DNA of 23,424 nucleotides, taken from a virus. Below the pieces are notes generated by a model. It was not told where the DNA came from and ran no database searches. It worked only from the letters and a program-made list of their open reading frames with translations. The stretch covers positions 1 through 23,424 of IMG/VR virus record IMGVR_UViG_3300033148_002444; one strand, given 5' to 3'. The translations under genes and the position numbers were made by a program. Position 1 is the first letter of the stretch, and the number at the start of each line of letters is the position of its first letter. This document shows positions 7,562-15,895 of the stretch, piece by piece.

Positions 7562-7602
7562 TAGAGTAGCCTGAGCATAATTAACATGAAAAATCTATAA
7601 TC

Positions 7603-8145
7603 ATGGGATGCGAATCATGCTACACATGTGAAGACCTAGTAGAGCAGCAGGTAAATCTAGACTGCGACCCGTTGACGGGTGTTGTTCCAGAAGTATTATT
7701 TTTTCGGTGCGGAAGCTTACCCACCGATCCATCAGACAACGTAGAGATCGCGAATTTAATTGCTGCGGGTGACGCCGTGCTATACAAGCAATTAAAAGTG
7801 CTGGTTAACGCTCCAAGCGAAATCACTACTGCATCATTAGTTGCGGGCCAAACAGATGGAGTATCTAATTACGATAGAACAGCCTCTTATATCGACGGAA
7901 ATGTGAACTCTACAAACGTAGACGCTTATAACGAAATGAATAGCTCTAACGGCAAAAGATTTGGCGGCGCTCTTCTGTATTACTGCGAAAGCGAGATGGT
8001 TAAGTTCATCTCAACTACAACTCAACTAGTTGGTGGTGGTAATGACGTAGAGAACGAGCAATCTAAATTCGAAGGTGAATTGCGGTGGAGATCAAAAGCT
8101 GATCCTACGCTTTGGGATGCACCTGCGGGAATCTTTGGACAGTAA
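7603..8145 (+). CDS. putative abundant virion protein (possibly tail tube), CxxCxxC N-terminus
   Basis: A 180-residue protein with Cys3, Cys6 and Cys9 (MGCESCYTC) and three further Cys. The C-terminal half ends with KFEGELRWRSKADPTLWDAP, a pattern like the ends of small tail-tube or other structural proteins, but I do not recognise the family securely. It has the strongest promoter in the window, a separate leader and a small size, which fit a product made in many copies. No signal peptide and no enzyme motif. Its stop overlaps the start of the glycosyltransferase gene by one base (TAATG), tying its expression to glycan-transfer enzymes and making it a candidate acceptor. Confidence 0.6.
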   Translation: MGCESCYTCEDLVEQQVNLDCDPLTGVVPEVLFFRCGSLPTDPSDNVEIANLIAAGDAVLYKQLKVLVNAPSEITTASLVAGQTDGVSNYDRTASYIDGNVNSTNVDAYNEMNSSNGKRFGGALLYYCESEMVKFISTTTQLVGGGNDVENEQSKFEGELRWRSKADPTLWDAPAGIFGQ

Positions 8146-8999
8146 TGAGTCGAGGAATCGTACTTTTCGCTTTCGGCCATCCTGACTACTACCGGATGGC
8201 TTACAACATGGCATCAAGCATCAAAGCTACCTCTAGATTGAAGGTAGCTTTGGTGCATGACATACACAACCACAAACTCTGGCCTTTGCCAGAAGAAGAG
8301 TGGAAGGTGTTCGATAAGCGCATAGCATTAAAGAAGAAGCACACCGACGCTGGGCAAATAAAGTGCAATATGTACGAGTATTTACCGTACGATGACAATC
8401 TATACTTAGATGTAGACGGATGCGCTTTAAAGGACCTCACGCCGCTTATGGATGAACTATCTGGTAGAGATGGATATTTCTACACTCAGGTTAACGGAAA
8501 AGGCGGTAAATCGGACAATATACCATACTCGATATGGGCGACAAACGAAACTATCTGGGATTTCTTCGATCTTTCAGATGATGCAGTTCAGCCTGCTATT
8601 CAGTCTTCGTATATGTTCGTGAGAAAGTCTGACGAATCAGCGCCATTTTTCAAAGCGGTGTCCAATAATTTCAATAAAGGGTTTCCGAAAGACAAACTCA
8701 CAATGAGATGGGGCGGATCTATTCCGGATGAGTTGATTTACTCAGGCACAATGGCTCAATTTGGGCTTCTTGACTCGCACGGTGGTAGAAACTGTTACTT
8801 CGGATGGAAAAACAAAGAATCCGTATCAGAGGTTATGAGTAATTTCTATGTATTAGCGATATACGGTGGGAGAGGTCTTGTTAAATTGAGATACAAGGAG
8901 ATGTACGACCGTTACATGCGTAACACTATGAAAAGAATCGGACTACCTCACAAATACAAAGTGTACTCGCTACTAAGATCAAAACACGCTAATGGATAA
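8145..8999 (+). CDS. glycosyltransferase-like protein with DxD motif (GT8-like)
   Basis: A 284-residue protein starting GIVLFAFGHPDYYRMAYNMASSI, the beginning of a GT-A nucleotide-sugar fold. It carries a metal-binding DVD at residues 89-91 in LYLDVDGCAL, preceded by a KCNMYEYLPYDDN segment. This layout resembles GT8-type enzymes that transfer a sugar from a nucleotide donor. No signal peptide or membrane segment, so it acts in the cytoplasm. The start at 8145 (TAATG overlap) is preferred over an upstream in-frame start at 8112, which would place 11 unrelated residues inside the preceding gene. The next gene, also a glycosyltransferase, overlaps by 8 nt. The substrate is unknown: virion protein, DNA or host glycan are all possible. 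Confidence 0.75.
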   Translation: MSRGIVLFAFGHPDYYRMAYNMASSIKATSRLKVALVHDIHNHKLWPLPEEEWKVFDKRIALKKKHTDAGQIKCNMYEYLPYDDNLYLDVDGCALKDLTPLMDELSGRDGYFYTQVNGKGGKSDNIPYSIWATNETIWDFFDLSDDAVQPAIQSSYMFVRKSDESAPFFKAVSNNFNKGFPKDKLTMRWGGSIPDELIYSGTMAQFGLLDSHGGRNCYFGWKNKESVSEVMSNFYVLAIYGGRGLVKLRYKEMYDRYMRNTMKRIGLPHKYKVYSLLRSKHANG

Positions 9000-10170
9000 G
9001 ATCATAGGAGGCATAGCGTCACACCCTGCTAGGGTTGAATTCTTGGAGAGGACTATTGAGTCTATTTACGACCAATTCGACGTAATACACGTGTATCTAA
9101 ACAACTACGAGTCAATTCCTGACTTCCTAAAGAGAGATAAGATAAATCCCATTCTGTCCAGTGAAGCGGATGGAGACTTGAAAGCTCTTGGTAAGTTCTA
9201 TATGGCCGGAAAGGAAAGAGGGTATTATTTTTCAATGGACGACGACCTGCTATACCCAAGAGATTACACCAATAGGTTAATGACCTTGATTGACGATAAT
9301 TTCAAGAGTATAATTGCCGGAGTTCATGCTACAATATATCGACGCCACCCTGTAGATTCTTACTATACAGATCGAGGTAGAAAAATATTCTATTGTTACC
9401 ATACAAACAACAGAACACAGTCGGTCCACATGCTAGGGACGGGCACTATGGCGTACCATACTGATGTTATGGATTTCGAGTGGTCAATGTTTTCTGAACA
9501 AAAGAACATGCTCGATCCTCAAATGTGCAAATACGTGCAGTCGTTAAGCATACCAGCCATTACCATATCGCGACCAAACGGATGGATAAAGGAGATGAAG
9601 GGCTCGCAAGAAAAGGCTATATGGAAGTCTGTAGCTAAAGATGACAGCGTTCAGACAGGTATAATTAACTCAATTCCAAAGCTGGAACACTTCAAGCCGA
9701 ACGCGATAAACTATAAAAACCTAGGCGATGCGTCAATTGAGACAGGGTTGGTTAGGTGGATGGTAAGAAACATAGACGCCAACAGTAAGATTGTAGAATT
9801 AGGGTCTGGAAGCGGGTCTAAGGAGCTATTAAAGGGATTTGAAGTATTATCTGTAGAACACAACGAAAAGTACCTTAAATCGAATAAAAACAGTATTCAC
9901 GCCCCAATAGTTGACGGGTGGTACGATGTAAGCAAGCTAAAAGACTTAAAGAAAGGTGTTAAAGCCTACCTGATTGACGGACCACCAGCTAGGATCTCGG
10001 ACAGGCGAAAGCTATTAGACAACATCAATCTATTCAACAAAAAAGCTGTATTCATAATGGATGACGTGAATAGAGAAGATGAGATGCAGATGGCTAAGGA
10101 TATCGAATCAGTTTTGGGTAGGAAAATGACAATCCACACAGGCATAAAGAAGAACTTTGCAACGATATGA
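8992..10170 (+). CDS. bifunctional glycosyltransferase (GT-A) / methyltransferase-like fusion
   Basis: A 392-residue two-domain protein. Residues 1 to ~225 are GT2-like: IIGGIASHPARVEFLERTIES at the start and a DDD metal/nucleotide-sugar motif at 83-85 (YYFSMDDDLLYP). Residues ~245-392 look like a class I SAM-dependent methyltransferase: VELGSGSGS at 268-276 (motif I, Gly-rich SAM loop), VEHN about 15 residues later (acidic end of strand 2) and LIDGPPA at 327-333. Sugar transfer and O-methylation of the sugar could be coupled. It overlaps the preceding GT gene by 8 nt and sits within virion genes, which suggests decoration of a phage product. The acceptor is not determinable from sequence. 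The methyltransferase assignment is less certain than the GT one. Confidence 0.75.
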   Translation: MDKIIGGIASHPARVEFLERTIESIYDQFDVIHVYLNNYESIPDFLKRDKINPILSSEADGDLKALGKFYMAGKERGYYFSMDDDLLYPRDYTNRLMTLIDDNFKSIIAGVHATIYRRHPVDSYYTDRGRKIFYCYHTNNRTQSVHMLGTGTMAYHTDVMDFEWSMFSEQKNMLDPQMCKYVQSLSIPAITISRPNGWIKEMKGSQEKAIWKSVAKDDSVQTGIINSIPKLEHFKPNAINYKNLGDASIETGLVRWMVRNIDANSKIVELGSGSGSKELLKGFEVLSVEHNEKYLKSNKNSIHAPIVDGWYDVSKLKDLKKGVKAYLIDGPPARISDRRKLLDNINLFNKKAVFIMDDVNREDEMQMAKDIESVLGRKMTIHTGIKKNFATI

Positions 10171-10250
10171 AGGTTATTAAGATGAGATGCGGCGGTAAAA
10201 AGTCTGGATGCCAAACAGAAATTGTATTACCATACATGAAGGCGGCGTAA
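10167..10250 (+). CDS. possible 27-residue protein coupled to portal gene
   Basis: A tiny frame whose ATG overlaps the upstream stop (ATGA) and whose TAA overlaps the portal ATG at 10250 (TAATG), the same junction types used by real neighbours. It encodes a basic peptide with two Cys (RCGGKKSGC). It may be a genuine micropeptide or only a translational bridge carrying ribosomes to the portal start. No function known. Confidence 0.4.
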   Translation: MKVIKMRCGGKKSGCQTEIVLPYMKAA

Positions 10251-12382
10251 TGCTAGATCCGTTACAAATAGATTTAATAGTTGCTCACACGGTAAGTGTA
10301 AGAAATTCACGTGCAGACTATTACAAGAAATTCAGTTCAGGGGTGCATGGTATCAATCGATCCGAAAAGATACCGGAGTACTACCCTAATTACGACTGGA
10401 TGATCAAGCTGTACCGAACTGTTCGGGTACATTTTGATCAAAAAATAGTGCCTATGGAGTTGTTTGATAGCAGGTCTCCAAACCAGACAGAGCAAGAGCG
10501 AAAATGGCTCATAGACAACTACAAGCTGATTACAGGTCCGGTAGCAATGGACTACGTTAACACCGTTGGTAGGTGCTTTATACAAGGAAATTTCAACGTC
10601 AGTTTTAAGGAGGAGGATGAAGACTTTGTATTAACAGACACAACTTACCAATCTTATGTTAATGAAAACTTCGGGCCTTATGGTTCGATAATGAACTACC
10701 TAAGGAACTTTCTTCCATCGATAAAAGCTCAAGATGCCAACGGTGTTATAGCCGTAAAGCCTAAGTCGATACCAACTACCATAGATGAGGACGGAAACAC
10801 CGTCGTATCCAGTGTGGAGCTTCCAGAGCCATTACCTTACTATTACGACACAAGTAAGCTAGTTGGATATAAGGACGGTGTATATGCCATGATAGAGACT
10901 ACTGAAAAGTCAGTCGTAACGGTAGACGGAAAGCCTCAGAATACAGGATGGGTATACGAACTTTATGACGATCAATGGATATATAGAATAGTTCAGACGG
11001 GCGTAAAAGAAGACGAAACATACGAGACAATACCTTGGTTTAATCATGAAGCCGCAGAGGTTCCTGTCAAAAAACTAATGGGTGTTGCTGGCATCGATGA
11101 TAATCAGATTATTTATCAGCCCCCGTTTATGCTAAGCACGGCGCTATTAGAGGAAGCGATATTAGACAATGGCTATCTTCAAATGATAAAAGCCAAAGTC
11201 GTGTTTCCGCACGTGGTCATGCTGGCTAGTGAATGTGAATTTGATCTAGCAACGGAAGAAGCTACTGCGTCGTGTTCAGACGGGGTTCTAAAGGGCACTT
11301 ATCAGGATGGCAGACCGTACTCAAAGACTTGTCCAAAATGTCATGGCCAAGGCATGATAAGTAGAATGGCTCCGTTCGGACAAATGCTAATAAAAGGTCC
11401 AGACAGATTTGATAAAGAAGGTGACACAGCTATATCGGAGCCCATTAAGTTCATTTCACCCCCGCTAGACGCGCCTGAAATGCTACGAGCCGAGATAGAC
11501 AACAACATCAGCAAGGCTAGGGGTATAATGCACCTCAACACAACCATGGGTGAGGCTAAAGGTCAAGAGAACGCAACAGCAACAGCTAAGGCTCTAGATC
11601 TAAAAAACCTCACAGCTTTCGTAGCCCCAATATCTAGTCAGACATGGGAAATAGGTAGGTTTGTATACAGGAATGTCGGAATACAACGATACAAAGATGC
11701 GTTTGTAATGCCAGACGTCGTAGAGCCTAAAGAATTTGACTTCAAAACACAAAGCGATATACTGTCAGACTTTGAGGCGGCCGCAAAAGCAGGGCTGCCT
11801 AGTCCGGTAATGCATGAACTACTAAGAATGTACATTAAGAGCGCATTCCATGGAGAGAATAACAGCGTCAAGATACTAGACTTACTTACAAAGGCCGATA
11901 GAATTCTAACCACGGACCAAGACGCCATAGATATGGGTATTGCCAGAGGCGAAATAGCTGGTTGGGAGAATGTTCTTCACGAGTCTGGGATGGCGTTCAT
12001 ATCTGAGTTAATAAGTAACGACAAGGACTTCTTAGAAAAGCCTCAGGATGTACAAGTGAAAGCCTTGAAGGACATGGCGGTAGAATCCCTAAATAGTGTC
12101 AAAGAAATCAAGAGGATAGAGCTAGAAGAGTCCGTTAATAAAGATGGAATATCAGATGTCGAGGCAGAAGCTAGAGCTAAACTTAAAGGAACAGTTGGCG
12201 GAGTAGACGGAATCATCTCGATAAACCAAGCGGTATTCGCAGGTGAGATGACAGAGGCTGCTGGTGAAGCGTTATTGGTTCAAATTTACGGATTCGAGCC
12301 TGAGATTGCCGCCAGCATGATCGAGAAGGGTAGCCCTCAAGAGGTCAGAGATAGAATCAAAAGGATTCAAGACCAATCATGA
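10250..12382 (+). CDS. portal protein with internal zinc-binding-like motif
   Basis: A 710-residue protein placed directly before the MuF-like gene, the conserved order of head modules. The portal forms the dodecameric ring through which DNA is packaged. Fit to the family: length, a middle region rich in beta turns, and the C-terminal helical part (ARGIMHLNTTMGEAKGQENATATAKAL, then SSQTWEIGRFVYRN). Residues 329-368 contain Cys329, Cys342 and CPKCHGQG (Cys361, Cys364), a DnaJ-like CxxCxGxG. The C-terminal ~180 residues are charged and helical. The start at 10250 (TAATG) is preferred; an in-frame ATG at 10208 would add 14 residues. It overlaps the next gene by ATGA. Confidence 0.8.
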   Translation: MLDPLQIDLIVAHTVSVRNSRADYYKKFSSGVHGINRSEKIPEYYPNYDWMIKLYRTVRVHFDQKIVPMELFDSRSPNQTEQERKWLIDNYKLITGPVAMDYVNTVGRCFIQGNFNVSFKEEDEDFVLTDTTYQSYVNENFGPYGSIMNYLRNFLPSIKAQDANGVIAVKPKSIPTTIDEDGNTVVSSVELPEPLPYYYDTSKLVGYKDGVYAMIETTEKSVVTVDGKPQNTGWVYELYDDQWIYRIVQTGVKEDETYETIPWFNHEAAEVPVKKLMGVAGIDDNQIIYQPPFMLSTALLEEAILDNGYLQMIKAKVVFPHVVMLASECEFDLATEEATASCSDGVLKGTYQDGRPYSKTCPKCHGQGMISRMAPFGQMLIKGPDRFDKEGDTAISEPIKFISPPLDAPEMLRAEIDNNISKARGIMHLNTTMGEAKGQENATATAKALDLKNLTAFVAPISSQTWEIGRFVYRNVGIQRYKDAFVMPDVVEPKEFDFKTQSDILSDFEAAAKAGLPSPVMHELLRMYIKSAFHGENNSVKILDLLTKADRILTTDQDAIDMGIARGEIAGWENVLHESGMAFISELISNDKDFLEKPQDVQVKALKDMAVESLNSVKEIKRIELEESVNKDGISDVEAEARAKLKGTVGGVDGIISINQAVFAGEMTEAAGEALLVQIYGFEPEIAASMIEKGSPQEVRDRIKRIQDQS

Positions 12383-13320
12383 GCATAATTCAAGACAAAG
12401 CAAATAGGTTAGACAGTGTTCCGGCTGCGTTTTATGACTCGCTATCTAAGTTTGAACCTTCGTTACTTGCGTTCATAAGCAATCAATTATCCAAACTAGA
12501 GCTAAAGAACGGTAGGTTGAAGCCAACAGCATCGAACCTAAAAATAATTAACTCTATAATGACTAAGATTAGGTCTTTCATGAGGTCAGAACGATACACT
12601 GATATAGTGAAGGATTACGGTAGTGAATTTGACGAGCAAGCTAAGCTAACCGAAAAGCTTTTTGAAGAAGAAATAGGAGAATTCAAGAGCAACGCAGCAA
12701 GCAAAGGCGCTTTTGAGCTAAGTAAGAGTCAAGCGCTACTACTCCTGATTGGAGATAGTTTAAATAAGCCGCTTTTTTCCAAAATAGAAAGCCTTTTGGT
12801 TAATTCAGTTAGCCAGAATGCGTTAGATTCTGACTTGCTTGACTCAATGAGTTTATTGATAGTTGGTGACGACAGCAGACTAGGAACACTTTCTAACTAC
12901 ACATCCACAACAAACAACATTAGAGACACTTTTTCAACGTCAGATCGTGAATTTACGCAGCAATCGGCAGACTTGCAAGGTATTGTTTGGTACATGTATG
13001 CGGGTGGAACAATAAGAGACACCAGAGATTTCTGTCAAGCAAGAGACGGGAAATATTTCCACAAGAATGAGGTAAAACTATGGGTAACCGGAAGGCAAAG
13101 AGGTGCTGGAAACCCATCTCCTAGCACTAAATGGCAGGGTCAAATACCATCAACAACCAGTAGTAATATATTCACGGTTTGCGGCGGGTACAATTGCAAC
13201 CATTCGCTAATGCCTGTTAGTATATTCTCAGTGCCAAAAAGCGTAATAAATCGAAACATAAAGAACGGGAATTACAAGCCCACAACAAGCGAGATAGAGC
13301 AATTAGGGCTAGCCGCTTAA
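12379..13320 (+). CDS. MuF-like minor head protein
   Basis: A 313-residue protein. The N-terminal two thirds are helical; the C-terminal part has the MuF/SPP1 gp7 pattern, with WYMYAGGTIRDTRDFCQARDGKYF from residue 204 and a terminal Cys/His group (VCGGYNCNHSLMP). In this family the protein joins portal and capsid, and a few copies may enter the cell with DNA. No fused toxin domain is present. Its ATG overlaps the portal stop (ATGA). It is followed by a 66-nt gap holding a strong promoter. Confidence 0.75.
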   Translation: MSIIQDKANRLDSVPAAFYDSLSKFEPSLLAFISNQLSKLELKNGRLKPTASNLKIINSIMTKIRSFMRSERYTDIVKDYGSEFDEQAKLTEKLFEEEIGEFKSNAASKGAFELSKSQALLLLIGDSLNKPLFSKIESLLVNSVSQNALDSDLLDSMSLLIVGDDSRLGTLSNYTSTTNNIRDTFSTSDREFTQQSADLQGIVWYMYAGGTIRDTRDFCQARDGKYFHKNEVKLWVTGRQRGAGNPSPSTKWQGQIPSTTSSNIFTVCGGYNCNHSLMPVSIFSVPKSVINRNIKNGNYKPTTSEIEQLGLAA

Positions 13321-13351
13321 ACCGATACTTTAACTGAAAGACTGTAACTAC

Positions 13352-13382
13352 TTGATTTATAAATAAACAATAATTATATTTG
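13352..13382 (+). promoter_or_regulatory. Bacteroidota-type promoter for scaffold/capsid operon
   Basis: TTG at 13352-13354, exactly 20 nt, then TATATTTG at 13375-13382: a perfect match and the same octamer as the promoter at 7491. Only 4 nt separate it from ATG 13387, so transcription should begin at the start codon (leaderless mRNA). Confidence 0.75.
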
Positions 13383-13386
13383 TACC

Positions 13387-13755
13387 ATGGCGACACGATA
13401 TGTAATAGCAAACAGAGGCGGTAAAGAGACTAGACTAAGGATTTCAGACTCCCTAGCTAAGAGTGCGGCTTACATGAACAAGCATCAGCTAAAACTAGCT
13501 CCAGAAGTGCCAAGCATTTCGTCAAAAACGGAAAGCAAAGAAGAGACTCACGAAAAAACAGATGTACAGCCTAACGCTTCGACGTTAACGAACATCAAAG
13601 AAGACACGGTCTCTATGTCGGTTGATGACCTTAAAGATAAGTATGTTAAAGATGATTGGGTACACCTAGCTAAGTCATTAGGCATGATGGGAAACCACTC
13701 CAACACAGGAGAGGAAAAACTTATTACCAAAATCAAAAATAAACTAGAAGAATAA
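13387..13755 (+). CDS. small head-module protein with C-terminal SAP/HeH-like segment
   Basis: A 122-residue protein. The N-terminus RYVIANRGGKETRLRISD is followed by a polar, Ser/Thr/Lys-rich linker (about 45-80) and a C-terminal helical unit (DDLKDKYVKDDWVHLAKSLGMMG...) that resembles SAP or HeH helix-extended-loop-helix nucleic-acid or protein-binding motifs. It is the first gene after the promoter at 13352 and probably leaderless. The stop overlaps the scaffold start (TAATG). It may be an assembly cofactor or an adapter; the exact role is unknown. Confidence 0.6.
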   Translation: MATRYVIANRGGKETRLRISDSLAKSAAYMNKHQLKLAPEVPSISSKTESKEETHEKTDVQPNASTLTNIKEDTVSMSVDDLKDKYVKDDWVHLAKSLGMMGNHSNTGEEKLITKIKNKLEE

Positions 13756-14636
13756 TGAGCGAAGTAGCAGACAAGATTGTAGAGTTTTTAGGCTTCTCCA
13801 TGGGAGAAGATACCACGTTAGATCAGTTTAAATCGTGGTCTGACTCCAATTTGGTAAACGTAAAAGGTCTTGAGGACAACAAGCTAGTAAAAGAGTATGT
13901 TGGTCGAAGACTGGGCACAAACCATACAAGCACAAAGAAGGCATTTAAAGACGCCGGAGTTGAATTTGAAGACGGATCGGCCAATGATTTTGGTCAAATG
14001 CTAGAGGCTGCAACCAAGTACCTTAATGATCGAAAAACAGGCTTTGAGAGTAAAATTGAATCGATCAAAAACGGAAGTCCCGACAAAACGAAGGACTTAG
14101 AAGATAAAATTGCCGAGATTGTTGACCTAAAGAGGACAAACAAGGATTTAAATGAAACTGTCAAGAGCTTAAAGACTGGTATTTCGGAGAAAGAAGAGGC
14201 TATTAGTCGGGCTGAGGTCGAAAAAGAGGGTTTTATTTTCAGCCAACTGAGAAGCTCAAAGCACAGTGGATTAGGGTTAGACCCAAATGCGGACAAGTAC
14301 AAGGTCAAAGGCTTCTTTGCTGAGATGAACGAGAAATTCAAAACAAAGCTCGAAACTACAGTAGGCGAAGACGGAAAAAAGTCTTACAGCATTGACATTA
14401 GAACACCAGATGGCGATCAAGTGCCTAACCCTGATAAGCATGGCGAGTTCCTTGGATACGAAGACGTGTATAAGAGAGGTGCTGCTGAGGCTAAATTACT
14501 AAAGATTAACAAGGATGGAGGCAAGGAAGTTCCAAGCAATCCACCAACCCAAAGAGTAAGCACAAACACTACAACAGAGGTGAAAGCTAATTTCCCATCT
14601 GCAAAAGGGAGTAAAGTGTCTTACGCTAGGAATTAA
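13755..14636 (+). CDS. putative capsid scaffolding protein
   Basis: A 293-residue acidic, helical protein immediately before the major capsid gene. Residues about 95-160 form a predicted coiled coil (repeated Asp/Glu/Lys with Leu/Ile spacing, for example DLEDKIAEIVDLKR), and a flexible Ser/Thr/Asn-rich tail follows residue 250. This is the usual architecture of scaffold proteins that direct procapsid assembly and then leave. No protease motif is evident. TAATG overlap with the upstream gene. Confidence 0.7.
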   Translation: MSEVADKIVEFLGFSMGEDTTLDQFKSWSDSNLVNVKGLEDNKLVKEYVGRRLGTNHTSTKKAFKDAGVEFEDGSANDFGQMLEAATKYLNDRKTGFESKIESIKNGSPDKTKDLEDKIAEIVDLKRTNKDLNETVKSLKTGISEKEEAISRAEVEKEGFIFSQLRSSKHSGLGLDPNADKYKVKGFFAEMNEKFKTKLETTVGEDGKKSYSIDIRTPDGDQVPNPDKHGEFLGYEDVYKRGAAEAKLLKINKDGGKEVPSNPPTQRVSTNTTTEVKANFPSAKGSKVSYARN

Positions 14637-14705
14637 GATAAATATAGACGTGTGAAAGTGTCCCGCTGTTGGTTATAAATAAGCAGCATTTTGTTAAGTG
14701 GCTTT

Positions 14706-14735
14706 ATCCTTTCTGGCCAAAGAATTTGGAAGGAT
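14706..14735 (+). promoter_or_regulatory. bulged hairpin in the major capsid gene leader
   Basis: ATCCTT (14706-14711) pairs with AAGGAT (14730-14735), and inside it CCAAA (14717-14721) pairs with TTTGG (14725-14729) around GAA, leaving a 5-nt bulge on the 5' side. It ends 21 nt before ATG 14757. Candidate mRNA-stabilising or translation-control element. No clear promoter is seen in this 120-nt gap. Confidence 0.45.
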
Positions 14736-14756
14736 TACTTATAAAAATGCAAAACA

Positions 14757-15815
14757 ATGTCATACTTACAGACACTGTTGACAGCTTGTCCCGATATTCA
14801 GGACCAGCTTGACACATACTTTCAAACAAACGGCACTAGCCGAGGTGTAATTGATGAGGCCATGCCTTTGCTTCAATTCATCGTAAACAACGACGGTGGC
14901 TTGGCTCAACGAGTCCACTCTAGCCAAAACAAGGTTCGTCAAGTAGACTTACTTTACACTCAATTCATTACAGAAGATCAGGTGACAGAGGTTAGTGGTA
15001 AATCATGTACCGCAACCGAAGAGCGAGGAGATTGCTCTAAATCTTACACCATCGACACTACTGACCAGTTGAATGTAAATCAGAGAGTTACTCAAGAGTC
15101 GCTTCAAAACAACTGCCAAGATAACGCGGAATACTTCCTAGAGGTTATCTCTAGAATGATCGACGTAATGGATCGCAAGGTAGCTACCAAGACGGCAAAT
15201 GACGCTGTTGCGCTCTTAGGCGGGTGGTCTACAGACACTCTTAATGTAGTTGCCGACACGCTGCAAGTGAAAACACTTAAAGACGGCACAACTGACGAAT
15301 TAGCGCCATTCACTACAGAAGAGGTTCAGACTGCTTTCGAAACTTCTAAATTCAACTCAAACACATTGGTTGTTGGTGGTCAAACACTACACAACTACAT
15401 GAAGAAGCTGCAAAACGGATGTTGCGCAAACCAAGGTCTTGACCTAGGCGCTATGTTCTCTCAGTTCGCGTTTGCGAGTGCTTGGGATAAGCGAGTGGTA
15501 AATGCTGCTGGTGGCAACGAGTTCTCTTGGGCTCTTCAAGCTGGAGCGCTTCAATTGCTTCAATGGACTAGCTCTAGATGGAAAGAAGGCGCTATTGGAG
15601 ATATTCAAAGCGTAGGTAGTTACGTATCAATGGTTGTTCGTTCACCTAAGACTGGTGTTGCGTACGATTTGACAATCAACGATACCTGCGAAGAACTGCA
15701 CTTCAACCTGAATTCAACGACCAAAGTTGTTGATCTTCCGGATGACATGTTCCCTACAGGTTCTGACTACGATGGAGTGAAGTGGTTTGCTCCAATTGAA
15801 GTAGTAAATGTTTAA
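14757..15815 (+). CDS. major capsid protein
   Basis: A 352-residue protein in the portal - MuF - scaffold - capsid order. Evidence is position, size, own structured leader, a terminator right after it, and codon choice: Arg is mostly CGN here, while neighbours favour AGA/AGG, as expected of a very highly expressed gene. The composition is typical of an HK97-fold subunit, although no diagnostic motif can be named. Seven Cys are present, including a GCC pair, which is high for a capsid protein and leaves room for disulfide or metal stabilisation. The protein begins SYLQTLLTACPDIQDQL. Confidence 0.75.
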   Translation: MSYLQTLLTACPDIQDQLDTYFQTNGTSRGVIDEAMPLLQFIVNNDGGLAQRVHSSQNKVRQVDLLYTQFITEDQVTEVSGKSCTATEERGDCSKSYTIDTTDQLNVNQRVTQESLQNNCQDNAEYFLEVISRMIDVMDRKVATKTANDAVALLGGWSTDTLNVVADTLQVKTLKDGTTDELAPFTTEEVQTAFETSKFNSNTLVVGGQTLHNYMKKLQNGCCANQGLDLGAMFSQFAFASAWDKRVVNAAGGNEFSWALQAGALQLLQWTSSRWKEGAIGDIQSVGSYVSMVVRSPKTGVAYDLTINDTCEELHFNLNSTTKVVDLPDDMFPTGSDYDGVKWFAPIEVVNV

Positions 15816-15846
15816 GTATTAAGATTTAGCTTTGTCTGCTATGTCA

Positions 15847-15894
15847 GGCCCGTCGATGCTTCGGTTGACACGGGCCACTTTTAAACTCTTTTTA
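15847..15894 (+). terminator. intrinsic terminator after major capsid gene, TTCG loop
   Basis: GGCCCGT (15847-15853) pairs with ACGGGCC (15870-15876), with a TTCG tetraloop sequence at 15860-15863 closed by C-G, and a T-rich tail (15879-15893). Placement directly after the capsid gene would let capsid mRNA exceed that of downstream genes. Confidence 0.6.
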
Positions 15895-15895
15895 T

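Noticed and set aside
8112-8144. Earlier in-frame start for the first glycosyltransferase
   Set aside because: It would add 11 residues coded inside the previous gene; ATG 8145 forms the TAATG overlap used elsewhere and gives a normal GT-A N-terminus.
14686-14693. GCATTTTG as a -7 element for the capsid gene
   Set aside because: The TA of the consensus is missing and no TTG lies near 20 nt upstream.
15827-15834. TAGCTTTG as a promoter for the 15896 gene
   Set aside because: There is no TTG at the -33 distance and a transcript would run straight into the terminator at 15847; probably chance.
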